Below are positions 1 to 5,889 of a stretch of DNA of 11,997 nucleotides, one piece after another. Source of the DNA: Desulfotomaculaceae bacterium (GTDB taxonomy: Bacteria; Bacillota; Desulfotomaculia; Desulfotomaculales; Pelotomaculaceae); contig JAQVLS010000030.1 of the NCBI GenBank assembly GCA_028704035.1, positions 1-11,997 of the forward strand. The letters run 5' to 3'. The position numbers and the translations under genes are program-made. Under the pieces are notes generated by a model. That model was not told the DNA's origin, did not search any database, and saw nothing but the letters and a program-made list of their open reading frames with translations. Numbering within the stretch: position 1 is the stretch's first letter; every line of letters begins with the position of its first letter.

Positions 1-489
1 CCGATTGGCCTTGAGCATGTCGCTGCCCATTGGGCTGCGACAGGGGATAAAAGGAAGACCAATAGATCCTGCTTTAAACCGGGCGGACATATTGTAGTTA
101 CTCCAGTCTTCTATTTCAACAAGGGAATTTTCAGTTAGATAACGCAGGAGCGGGGAGATGCCAAAAGCTTCATGCGCCAGATAGGCAAGCTCCATTCTCT
201 TTATGCTGTTTTTGCTGTCCTCCAAGCACATGGCCCCACATAGGTATTCGGCGGCAATGCCGGCTGACTGAAAGGATAGGGTCAGATTTTTCCTGCCCTG
301 CCTGATAATCTCGTGTACAATAGCGATGGGCTGCCTGGCGTCGACAAAACCTGCTACACCGAGGTTGTCTCCATCTTTTACATACTTTTGTACCGCTTCT
401 TTCAGGCTTATTCTTTTGTCTCTTTTTGATTTGTCCTTGTTCGCCAAAAATTGCCTGGCTTCATCGGGTGATAGACCTGTCCAGTTCAT
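1..489 (-). CDS. CoA-transferase subunit A (GctA-like), N-terminal part, runs off the window
   Basis: This gene reads leftward from an ATG at 489 and stays open for 163 codons to the window edge, so only the N-terminal half is seen. The start is supported by AAAGGAG at 497-503. The protein begins MNWTGLSPDEARQFLANKDK and continues with the CoA_trans features LKEAV, DNLGVAGFVDARQP, HEIIRQG, LTLSFQS, NYNMSARFKA and GLPFIP. By hand alignment about 80 of 158 residues match the A subunit that starts at 1165, so the two are divergent paralogues. Family I CoA-transferases of this type are cytoplasmic A2B2-like enzymes that move CoA between acyl-CoA and a free acid; the catalytic glutamate sits in the B subunit, presumably just left of the window. 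Substrate cannot be read from sequence; glutaconate is only the name of the best-known relative. An IpdA-like role is also possible. Confidence 0.88.
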   Translation of the reverse strand, partial: MNWTGLSPDEARQFLANKDKSKRDKRISLKEAVQKYVKDGDNLGVAGFVDARQPIAIVHEIIRQGRKNLTLSFQSAGIAAEYLCGAMCLEDSKNSIKRMELAYLAHEAFGISPLLRYLTENSLVEIEDWSNYNMSARFKAGSIGLPFIPCRSPMGSDMLKANR

Positions 490-513
490 ATTCACTCTCC
501 TTTGCGGTTTCAA

Positions 514-538
514 AATCCAAGTATTAGATTTTTGGATT
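514..538 (-). promoter_or_regulatory. Leader hairpin next to the ribosome site of the leftward CoA-transferase gene
   Basis: AATCCAA (514-520) and TTGGATT (532-538) are a perfect 7-bp inverted repeat with an 11-base loop. It ends about 10 bases before the AAAGGAG ribosome site (497-503) of the gene that starts at 489. A run of eight C (G on the coding strand) follows at 540-547. The position suits control of translation or RNA stability, but it could also be a protein site or chance in AT-rich DNA. Confidence 0.3.
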
Positions 539-604
539 ACCCCCCCCGTCGACTATTCGGGAGGCAGTCACTGTCTTTTTTTGTTAGTTCCCCAGCTTTT
601 GTTT

Positions 605-640
605 CAATTGCCTGGAGTCAGGTTCTAATGCAGGCAATTG
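605..640. repeat. Perfect 10-bp inverted repeat in the divergent regulatory region
   Basis: CAATTGCCTG (605-614) and CAGGCAATTG (631-640) are exact inverted copies around a 16-base spacer. The repeat lies 116 bases or more upstream of the leftward CoA-transferase start and over 500 bases upstream of the rightward one. There is no T run after it, so it is not a terminator. The spacing between half-site centres is 26 bp. An operator for a dimeric or tetrameric regulator is the simplest reading; the regulator is unknown. Confidence 0.4.
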
Positions 641-730
641 TTCCATAAAATTTTAAAGCTGTTGAAGTGACTGACAGAAACCTTTTCCTTTCACTGTTTC
701 TAGTTTTTTTCTATAAAAATTTATACCCCC

Positions 731-759
731 TTAAAAATTAATTTTATTGTACCTATAAT
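731..759 (+). promoter_or_regulatory. Candidate sigma-A promoter toward the gctA-like operon
   Basis: TTAAAA (731-736), a 17-bp spacer and a perfect TATAAT (754-759). The -35 matches TTGACA at four of six positions. It would give a 5' leader of almost 400 bases before the gene at 1165. The region is very AT-rich, so chance matches are expected and more than one promoter may exist. Confidence 0.3.
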
Positions 760-793
760 TCCTATTCTATTGTTCAAAGGGACAGTAGGCTTT

Positions 794-814
794 GTACTAA
801 AGTACTAGTACCAA
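794..814. promoter_or_regulatory. GTACTA repeat cluster with palindrome GTACTAGTAC (candidate operator)
   Basis: GTACTA occurs at 794-799 and 802-807, and GTAC at 808-811; together 802-811 reads as the perfect palindrome GTACTAGTAC. The surrounding 15 bases (799-813) recur at 961-975 with two differences. This placement between two divergent genes of one family fits a shared regulator binding site. No regulator gene is visible in the gap itself. Confidence 0.35.
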
Positions 815-844
815 TTAAGTTGAAAGTAGCCATAATTTGAAACA

Positions 845-874
845 TTCAGAATAATAGTGCTGTATTATTATAAT
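845..874 (+). promoter_or_regulatory. Second candidate promoter toward the gctA-like operon
   Basis: A perfect TATAAT at 869-874 preceded at 18 bp by TTCAGA (845-850), four of six matches to TTGACA. It lies between the two ACTAGTAC sites (794-814 and 961-975), so a factor binding both could control it. The leader to the gene at 1165 would be about 285 bases. Spacing is slightly long and the DNA is AT-rich. Confidence 0.3.
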
Positions 875-939
875 CTTTAGTTATATTAGCATGCGCATAA
901 AGTATATTCTTTTATAGGTTTTTAAATTATTGTCTTATA

Positions 940-960
940 GATACATATTTAACATGTATC
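940..960. repeat. Perfect 7-bp inverted repeat beside the second ACTAGTAC site
   Basis: GATACAT (940-946) and ATGTATC (954-960) form an exact inverted repeat with a 7-base spacer. It abuts the second ACTAGTAC copy at 961-975. It may be part of a compound operator. No terminator-like T run follows it. Confidence 0.3.
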
Positions 961-975
961 AAAGGACTAGTACAA
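961..975. promoter_or_regulatory. Second copy of the AAAG(T/G)ACTAGTAC(C/A)A element
   Basis: Thirteen of 15 bases match the copy at 799-813, and the 8-bp core ACTAGTAC is identical. The copies are 162 bp apart. The rest of the 490-1164 gap is AT-rich, without a gene I can support. Confidence 0.3.
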
Positions 976-1164
976 CCGCACATTGTTGGGAGGATAAAAT
1001 GCAGATAATATTATGGAAAACGTAGTATTCAAATTTTATATAAGTAACTATAGATTTCCGTCTTCAGCTAAATTAGTAATAAAGGTGGTGATTATTGGCA
1101 TTCTGACTCCGTTTTATTAGAAAAGCTGTCTAAAGAAATATTTATTAAGGGAGGTAAAAAATTA

Positions 1165-2223
1165 ATGAATAGTGCAAGTTCCAAGATTAAGAACATATCA
1201 AGTTTGGAGTATAAAGAGAAAAAGCTTGAATACTGGGGCCCGACCCCGGATGAATCAAGGAAGCTTATGGTTAACAAGTCGCACGCCCTCAAAGACAAGA
1301 CCATGACTTTGAAGGATGCCGTCGCCAAACACATTAGGAACGGCATCAACCTGGGCATTGGGGGTTTTGTAAACACTAGGGTTCCGGTTTCTATTATTCA
1401 TGAAATTATTAGGCACGGGGCTACAGACCTGACCCTTTCCTTCCAGTCAAATTCCATATGTCCGGAATTGCTGGCAGGGGCCATGATCCTGGATCCCGAC
1501 CGTGTTTCTATAAGGCGCGTGGAGCTTGCCTGGTGGGGATATGAAATTATTGGCATTGCACCGATGCTTCGCCACCTGGCCACAAACGGTATCATTGAAA
1601 TGGATGATTACACCAACTACGGGATGTCCGTGCGGTTTAAAGCCGCGTCAATGGGGATACCTTTCATTCCGGTCAGAGATCATGGCGGCTCGGATATGGA
1701 GCTGGTCAACAGGGGTAAAATGATTGAATGCCCGTTTACCGGCAAAAATGTCTACCTGCTCCCGGCCTGTCATCCCGACGTGGGTATTGTCCACACTACT
1801 GCTGCGGATATGTACGGAAACGCCCGGATTTTTGGGGCATACTGCACCTGCCCGGAAATAGCCATGGCCGCCAACACTACGATTATGACCACTGAAAAAA
1901 TAATAGACACTGAAAGCATCAGGTCCTATCCGAACCTCACCGAGATCCCGTTCCCAGTGGTGGATACTGTTACTGAAGTACCATATGGGGCTTATCCGGG
2001 AGCCAGCTACGGAGGCTACTGGTTTGATATGGACCACCTTAAAATGTTCAGGAGCATCTGTGAAGACTTCCGCAAGACCGGCAGCAAAGACGCACTGAAA
2101 AAATATTATGATGAGTACATTTTTGGCTGTGAAAATCATGATGACTTCATCGATAAAATTGGTTATAAAACCATTAAGAAACTTAGGGATTTGGACGGTG
2201 GCCAACCAATTATCTTAACCTAG
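1165..2223 (+). CDS. CoA-transferase subunit A (GctA/IpdA-like family I)
   Basis: 352-residue A subunit of a family I (PF01144) CoA-transferase, cytoplasmic, expected to act with the B subunit encoded 45 bases downstream. The start is fixed by GGGAGGT at 1149-1155 before ATG 1165. Residues 1-45 are a lysine-rich extension; the core follows with MTLKDAVAKHIRNG (47-60), GIGGFVNTR (64-72), HEIIRHG (79-85), LTLSFQS (89-95), NYGMSVRFKA (151-160), GIPFIPV (164-170), DMYGNARIFG (215-224) and EVPYGAYPGA (271-280). Glutaconate CoA-transferase A is about 320 residues, so this one is slightly long at the N terminus. The paralogue starting at 489 shares about half its residues and the PDE..R..L.NK segment at the N terminus. 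The acceptor acid is unknown; no dehydratase, ligase or acyl-CoA dehydrogenase sits nearby to suggest one. An IpdAB-like hydrolase role cannot be excluded. Confidence 0.92.
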   Translation: MNSASSKIKNISSLEYKEKKLEYWGPTPDESRKLMVNKSHALKDKTMTLKDAVAKHIRNGINLGIGGFVNTRVPVSIIHEIIRHGATDLTLSFQSNSICPELLAGAMILDPDRVSIRRVELAWWGYEIIGIAPMLRHLATNGIIEMDDYTNYGMSVRFKAASMGIPFIPVRDHGGSDMELVNRGKMIECPFTGKNVYLLPACHPDVGIVHTTAADMYGNARIFGAYCTCPEIAMAANTTIMTTEKIIDTESIRSYPNLTEIPFPVVDTVTEVPYGAYPGASYGGYWFDMDHLKMFRSICEDFRKTGSKDALKKYYDEYIFGCENHDDFIDKIGYKTIKKLRDLDGGQPIILT

Positions 2224-2268
2224 CCAGTAGTTTAATTAACATAATTATTATACTAAGGAGGTAAAAAA

Positions 2269-3054
2269 ATGTCTGAATATACGCCATTTGAAATGATAGC
2301 CTATACCGGCTCTAGAATTCTCGAAGACGAGAAGATAGTATTTGTTGGCACCGGACTGCCGATTATCGCGGCGATGCATGCGCAGCTTACCCATGCCCCC
2401 AACCTTTACATGATTTATGAAGCGGGTTCTCTCGCTCCTATTCTGGATATGGGGATGCCGTTATCTGTAGGTGACACCAGGGCTGCCCGTAAAGCCTGTT
2501 ATCTCAAAGGTTTGTGCGGCGCTTTCGAGCTAACCCAGAGGGGCTGTGCGGACTATGCCTTCATCGGCGGCGCCCAGGTTGATATATATGGAAATATCTG
2601 TTCGACTATTGAAGGACAGAATTATGACAAACCCGGCATCCGTTTCCCGGGAAGCGGCGGCGCCGGCGCTATGGCGGCCAACTGCGAAAAAACCATCGCT
2701 ATTATGGCCCTGGAAAAGAGGAGATTTGTTAAAAAGCTTGACTTTGTAACCAGTATCGGCTTCGGCGATGGGTCGCCTGATTACAGAGATAAGGCCGGCG
2801 TTTTGGGATCGGGCCCGTATAGGATTATTACCAACCAGGCGCTGTTTGGTTTTGATGAGGAGACAAGAAGGATGATGCTACTAGAGGTAAAACCGGGCCG
2901 CACTCCGGCTGACATACAGGATCTGGTTGATTTTGAACTAATTATTCCGCCGGATGTTAAGGATATGGTTGAGCCTACAGATGAAGACCTCAGGCTGCTC
3001 AGGGATGTTATTGACGCCGAGGGCTATTTCCTGAAGAGAGTCATTAAAAAATAA
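2269..3054 (+). CDS. CoA-transferase subunit B (GctB/IpdB-like)
   Basis: 261-residue B subunit, partner of the gene ending at 2223; same operon with a 45-base gap and its own strong AAGGAGG ribosome site before ATG 2269. GctB proteins are about 266 residues, so it looks complete. Visible features: FVGTGLPIIAAMHAQ (25-39, CoA-transferase glycine motif), YEAGS at 50-54 with Glu51 in the position expected for the catalytic glutamate (Glu54 in Acidaminococcus GctB), GGAQVDIYGN, GSGGAGAMA and VTSIGFGDG. In the family this glutamate attacks acyl-CoA to form an enzyme thioester, so its presence favours true transferase activity over a catalytically altered relative. A terminator follows at 3153-3184. 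Substrate not determinable. Confidence 0.92.
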   Translation: MSEYTPFEMIAYTGSRILEDEKIVFVGTGLPIIAAMHAQLTHAPNLYMIYEAGSLAPILDMGMPLSVGDTRAARKACYLKGLCGAFELTQRGCADYAFIGGAQVDIYGNICSTIEGQNYDKPGIRFPGSGGAGAMAANCEKTIAIMALEKRRFVKKLDFVTSIGFGDGSPDYRDKAGVLGSGPYRIITNQALFGFDEETRRMMLLEVKPGRTPADIQDLVDFELIIPPDVKDMVEPTDEDLRLLRDVIDAEGYFLKRVIKK

Positions 3055-3097
3055 TTAAAATTACTCCGGGAGGTGTTGATATAGGCTTATAGGTTAT

Positions 3098-3121
3098 AAA
3101 AAAAGCCCTTAAACCGGGCTT
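3098..3121 (-). terminator. Rho-independent terminator of the kinase/regulator operon
   Basis: On the minus strand AAGCCC and GGGCTT (plus positions 3116-3121 and 3103-3108) form a 6-bp stem with a 7-base loop, followed by seven T (the A run at 3098-3104). It lies 65 bases beyond the stop of the response regulator at 3186. The stem is short but the T tract is clear. Confidence 0.65.
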
Positions 3122-3152
3122 GAGGCTAAAAAAGAAAAACTACCCCCTACTT

Positions 3153-3184
3153 AACTGCGCCTGGGCAAAGGGCGCAGTTTTTTT
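3153..3184 (+). terminator. Rho-independent terminator of the CoA-transferase operon
   Basis: AACTGCGCC (3153-3161) pairs exactly with GGCGCAGTT (3171-3179) around a 9-base loop, and the T run extends to 3184. It lies about 100 bases after the B-subunit stop and one base before the end of the opposing response regulator gene. Back-to-back terminators insulate the convergent operons. Confidence 0.85.
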
Positions 3185-3185
3185 G

Positions 3186-3869
3186 CTATTTCGGGCCGGT
3201 ATCTACCAATCTTTCCTGGATGGCCAGGACAGCTGCCTGGGTGCGGTCGTTTACGTCCAGCTTGATTAGAATACTGCTGACATGAGCCTTCACGGTACGC
3301 AGGGTAATATTTAATTTGCTTGCGATCTCCTTATTGCTGTTACCGTTTACAATTAGTTGCAGGACTTCTTTTTCTCGCAACGTCAGCAAGGAAGGATCTT
3401 TGGGGACCTGGTAGTGTGGTGTGCCCTGTACCAGGTTTACTAAAAGGTCATTAGCAATGGCGGTATCAACAAAATAGCGGCCCTCAGCAACGCTTTCCAC
3501 AATCTCTATCAGTTGTTCTGCCGGGCTGTCTTTCAAGACATAAGCTGAGCATCCATCGCGGATCGCCTGAACGACCTTGTCGTGTTGGTTGCTTACGGTC
3601 AGAATAATGATCTGAATGTCAGGGCTATTTGCTTTAATCAATCTTGCCGCCCGTATGCCGTCCATTTTAGGCATATTTACATCCATCAGGACCATTGTCG
3701 GCTTCAGCCTTTTAATGCAATCTATGGCTTCCTCGCCGTTAGTGGCTTCTCCCACCACGGAAATATCGTGCAGCTCAAAAAGCATCTTCAGGCTACGGCG
3801 TACAAGCGGGTCATCATCCACCAGTAATAAGCGGATCTCACTATTAAGGAATTCGTTCATCTGGATCAC
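3186..3869 (-). CDS. NarL/FixJ-type response regulator
   Basis: About 227 residues, cytoplasmic DNA-binding regulator. Receiver domain at about 12-130 with the acidic pocket in VDDD (17-20), phospho-acceptor Asp63 in LMDVNMP, switch Thr91 in IILT and Lys113 in YVLKD. A LuxR-type helix-turn-helix covers about 160-218 (LTLREKEVLQLI, NKEIASKLNITLRTVKAHV). The longest start is GTG 3869; an ATG three codons in (3860) is an alternative. Neither has a strong ribosome site and both lie inside the end of the kinase gene (26- or 17-base overlap), so translation is probably coupled to it. Its phosphate donor should be the overlapping kinase. Targets are unknown; its own promoter region and the CoA-transferase region are natural candidates, by position only. 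Confidence 0.93.
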   Translation of the reverse strand: MIQMNEFLNSEIRLLLVDDDPLVRRSLKMLFELHDISVVGEATNGEEAIDCIKRLKPTMVLMDVNMPKMDGIRAARLIKANSPDIQIIILTVSNQHDKVVQAIRDGCSAYVLKDSPAEQLIEIVESVAEGRYFVDTAIANDLLVNLVQGTPHYQVPKDPSLLTLREKEVLQLIVNGNSNKEIASKLNITLRTVKAHVSSILIKLDVNDRTQAAVLAIQERLVDTGPK

Positions 3870-5154
3870 CGTGCCGGGCTTGATTAAATACTGGCAGGGT
3901 AACGATAAATTTTGTGCCCCAGCCCGGTTCGCTTTCTAGTTTAATTGAGCCCCGGTGCGCTTCGATATTCTTTTTGGCTATGGCCAGACCAAGGCCTGTA
4001 CCGCTTTGTTTGGTAGTGAAAAAAGGTTCAAATATTTTTTGTTGGATCTCCTGGGATATTCCGCTGCCCCAATCCTCAACAATTATAACTACCTGGTCAA
4101 AAAAGTGGTCGGTGGATACCCTTATGGTACCGCCGCTTTCAGTAGCCGCAAGGGCATTTAACAACAGGTTGCCGAATATCTCCTTAAGCTTTTCCACATC
4201 ACCCAGGATGCAGGGAACGGGTTTGTTCAGGGAGGTCTCTATAATAAAATTTTTAATGTTACGCTCTCTATATGCAGATACCAGCTCTTTCAACATTTCG
4301 TTCAAGTCGATCTCTTCCAGCCGTAGGTAGGTGTTGCTTGAAAAACGCAGGAGGTCTTCCGCCGTTCTGCTGACCCGGTCCACGGCTTCTTTCACTATTT
4401 TAAAATCTTCACCGATATCCATCTTCCAGGCGGATTTCTTTTCAATAGAATAAAGGGATACCCTGATTGAGGTCAGGGGATTTTTAATTTCATGGGCGAT
4501 AATGGCTGCGGCCCGACCGAGGGATGCCAGTCTTTCCGCCTGTTTTACCTTTTGTTGAAGTACGGTAATTATTTGTTCTTTTTCTTTCAGATCTTCCTCG
4601 TAGGTTAGCGAATATTTAACGGCAACACTGATCTGGTTGCAGATTAATTCTAGGATGCGAAGATCTCTTATGGAGAAATCCCCCTTGCTTTCCGGGCGCA
4701 TTGCATGGATTGTGCCAATGAAGTTGCCGGCTAAAAGGATTGGAGCCCCGATACTGTAAAGTACACCGTCACGCCTGAGAGCGGATTGAAAATATGGAAG
4801 TTTTTTTATTTCTTCAGCCGGGAATATATCCGTTGCACGCCAGCCTTTTTTGGTCAGAAGCTGTTTCATAAAGAGGAAGTGGCTGGATATGTTTTCTTTG
4901 AATTGTTTTAACAGTCTTTCGCTCAGGCCGATATTTGAGTGGATCGTAACCTTGCCTGTGCTTTCATGGTAAAAAAAGATGCCGCTCTTTGTGTGATGGA
5001 TTAGTTTTGGCAGGTAGGAATGAACTGACTGCAAGATCTCATCAAGAGCGATGTTTGAGGTAACAATGTTGCTTATTTCCAGGAGTATTTCGAGCTCTTC
5101 CAATGTAAATTCTTTATTCAAAACCTCATTGTTGTTTGTCCTGGTGGCAGGCAT
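3844..5154 (-). CDS. Soluble GAF-domain sensor histidine kinase
   Basis: 436-residue kinase with no membrane segment, so a cytoplasmic sensor. A GAF-like domain covers about 25-182, then a coiled linker (185-210). The HisKA dimerisation helix carries His221 in the H-box AHEIKNPLTSIR. The ATPase domain has the N-box GNLLLNALAA (Asn333), the G1 box VEDWGSGIS (Asp361), the F-box FEPFFTT and the G2 box SGTGLGLAIAKKN. All catalytic motifs are intact. The start at ATG 5154 is backed by GGGAGGA. The stop lies inside the response regulator gene, which makes these a cognate pair. GAF domains bind small ligands, haem or redox cofactors; residues 30-110 contain no cysteine cluster, so an iron-sulphur sensor is not suggested. 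The signal is unknown. Confidence 0.93.
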   Translation of the reverse strand: MPATRTNNNEVLNKEFTLEELEILLEISNIVTSNIALDEILQSVHSYLPKLIHHTKSGIFFYHESTGKVTIHSNIGLSERLLKQFKENISSHFLFMKQLLTKKGWRATDIFPAEEIKKLPYFQSALRRDGVLYSIGAPILLAGNFIGTIHAMRPESKGDFSIRDLRILELICNQISVAVKYSLTYEEDLKEKEQIITVLQQKVKQAERLASLGRAAAIIAHEIKNPLTSIRVSLYSIEKKSAWKMDIGEDFKIVKEAVDRVSRTAEDLLRFSSNTYLRLEEIDLNEMLKELVSAYRERNIKNFIIETSLNKPVPCILGDVEKLKEIFGNLLLNALAATESGGTIRVSTDHFFDQVVIIVEDWGSGISQEIQQKIFEPFFTTKQSGTGLGLAIAKKNIEAHRGSIKLESEPGWGTKFIVTLPVFNQARHGDPDERIP

Positions 5155-5185
5155 GAAATCCTCCCTTCATAAAGATATATATTCT

Positions 5186-5194
5186 ATTATAGCA
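5186..5194 (-). promoter_or_regulatory. Extended -10 promoter for the histidine kinase operon
   Basis: Minus-strand TGCTATAAT: a perfect TATAAT at 5186-5191 with the extended TGn at 5192-5194. It lies about 32 bases upstream of the kinase start. At 17-bp spacing the -35 is poor (GTGCTA), which is typical of extended -10 promoters and may mean an activator is needed. Confidence 0.5.
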
Positions 5195-5283
5195 GGTTAG
5201 GGTGTATTTAGCACTTTTACAATTAAATTGTTTAGATTATGGGGCAATAAAAATAAGAAGGTTGATTAGTTATAGTAAAAGCC

Positions 5284-5312
5284 TTGATTACAGGTGTAAT
5301 TAAAGAGATAAT
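5284..5312 (+). promoter_or_regulatory. Sigma-A-like promoter of the gamma-carbonic anhydrase gene
   Basis: TTGATT (5284-5289), a 17-bp spacer and GATAAT (5307-5312), matching consensus at four and five of six positions. Transcription would begin near 5319, giving a leader of about 45 bases. The -10 is inside the left arm of an inverted repeat (5304-5345). Confidence 0.5.
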
Positions 5313-5345
5313 GTCGTAAAATGTGATAGGTTGGAAATTATCTCT
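5304..5345. promoter_or_regulatory. Perfect 9-bp inverted repeat over the -10 and early leader (candidate operator)
   Basis: AGAGATAAT (5304-5312) and ATTATCTCT (5337-5345) are exact inverted copies 24 bases apart. The left arm overlaps the promoter -10 and the right arm ends just before the ribosome site, so repressor binding would block the gene. The RNA would contain only the right arm if transcription starts near 5319, which favours a DNA operator over an RNA hairpin. Confidence 0.4.
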
Positions 5346-5364
5346 CTGAAGGGAGTTGTCATCA

Positions 5365-5889
5365 TTGATTTATCCGTATGAAGGAGTTACCCCGATTATT
5401 GACGCAACTGCTTTTATAGCGCCCGGCGCGGTTGTAATCGGGAAAGTGAAAGTGGGGCCGGGGGCAAGTATATGGTATAACTGTGTTGTTCGCGGTGATT
5501 ATGATTCCATAAAAATAGGGGCCTGCTCAAATATCCAGGACGGCTCAGTCCTGCATGAACACGCAGGGTTTCCACTTTATGTGGGGGATAGGGTAACGGT
5601 GGGGCACAGGGCTTTGCTGCACGGCTGTACGGTTGAAGATGACGCCTATATCGGTATGGGGGCGATGATCTTAAACGGCGCCCGCATCGGCGCCGGGGCG
5701 GTAGTGGGCGCCGGTTCCCTGGTGCTGCAGGGTCAAGAGGTGCCGCCGGGAACAATTGCTGTGGGAGTGCCGGCAACAATAATCAGGCTTATTGAGGAAA
5801 AAGAGATGGATAGGTTCCGGGGCGCTGTGGGGCGGTACCTGAAACTAGCGAAAAAACACAAAAAAATATTAGAAGAAAATGGAGATTAG
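5365..5889 (+). CDS. Gamma-carbonic anhydrase-like hexapeptide-repeat protein
   Basis: About 174 residues, left-handed beta-helix of the gamma-carbonic anhydrase/PaaY/YrdA group, normally a cytoplasmic homotrimer with metal at subunit interfaces. I place the start at TTG 5365 because GGGAG ends at 5355; a TTG at 5356 would leave no gap to that site. Hexapeptide turns such as IAPGAVVIG, VGPGASIW and IGMGAMI repeat along the chain. Conserved RGD (with Tyr after it), NIQDGSVLHEH, VTVGHRALLHG keep the three likely metal histidines (codons beginning at 5554, 5605 and 5620). The C-terminal helix (EKEMDRFRGAVGRYLKLAKKH) is usual. The long acidic loop of methanogen Cam is absent, as in many members with weak or unproven carbonic anhydrase activity. 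Its last 21 bases overlap the end of the opposing pit gene. Confidence 0.9.
   Translation: MIYPYEGVTPIIDATAFIAPGAVVIGKVKVGPGASIWYNCVVRGDYDSIKIGACSNIQDGSVLHEHAGFPLYVGDRVTVGHRALLHGCTVEDDAYIGMGAMILNGARIGAGAVVGAGSLVLQGQEVPPGTIAVGVPATIIRLIEEKEMDRFRGAVGRYLKLAKKHKKILEENGD

Noticed and set aside
671..710. Terminator-like AGAAAC/GTTTCT stem followed by a T run.
   Set aside because: Six AU-rich pairs with a 14-base loop; no gene ends upstream on the plus strand, so it is probably chance.
982..1003. Sigma-54-like TTGGGAGG...TGCA near 985-1002.
   Set aside because: GG and GC are 12 bp apart but the flanking bases fit poorly (no TGGCAC, no TTGC), and no sigma-54 activator is in the window.
999..1025. 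Eight-codon frame (MQIILWKT) with GGGAGG before it, upstream of the CoA-transferase operon.
   Set aside because: Possible leader peptide, but no attenuator hairpin follows and no codon bias for a regulatory amino acid; chance in AT-rich DNA is likely.
1648..2205. 185-codon open frame antisense to the CoA-transferase A gene.
   Set aside because: Fully inside a well-supported gene on the other strand; no ribosome site and no recognisable protein pattern.
5356..5364. TTG 5356 as start of the gamma-carbonic anhydrase-like gene.
   Set aside because: The GGGAG ribosome site ends at 5355, leaving no spacing; TTG 5365 fits with a 9-base gap.
5414..5779. 121-codon antisense frame, proline- and arginine-rich.
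   Set aside because: Shadow of the GC-rich hexapeptide-repeat gene on the plus strand.
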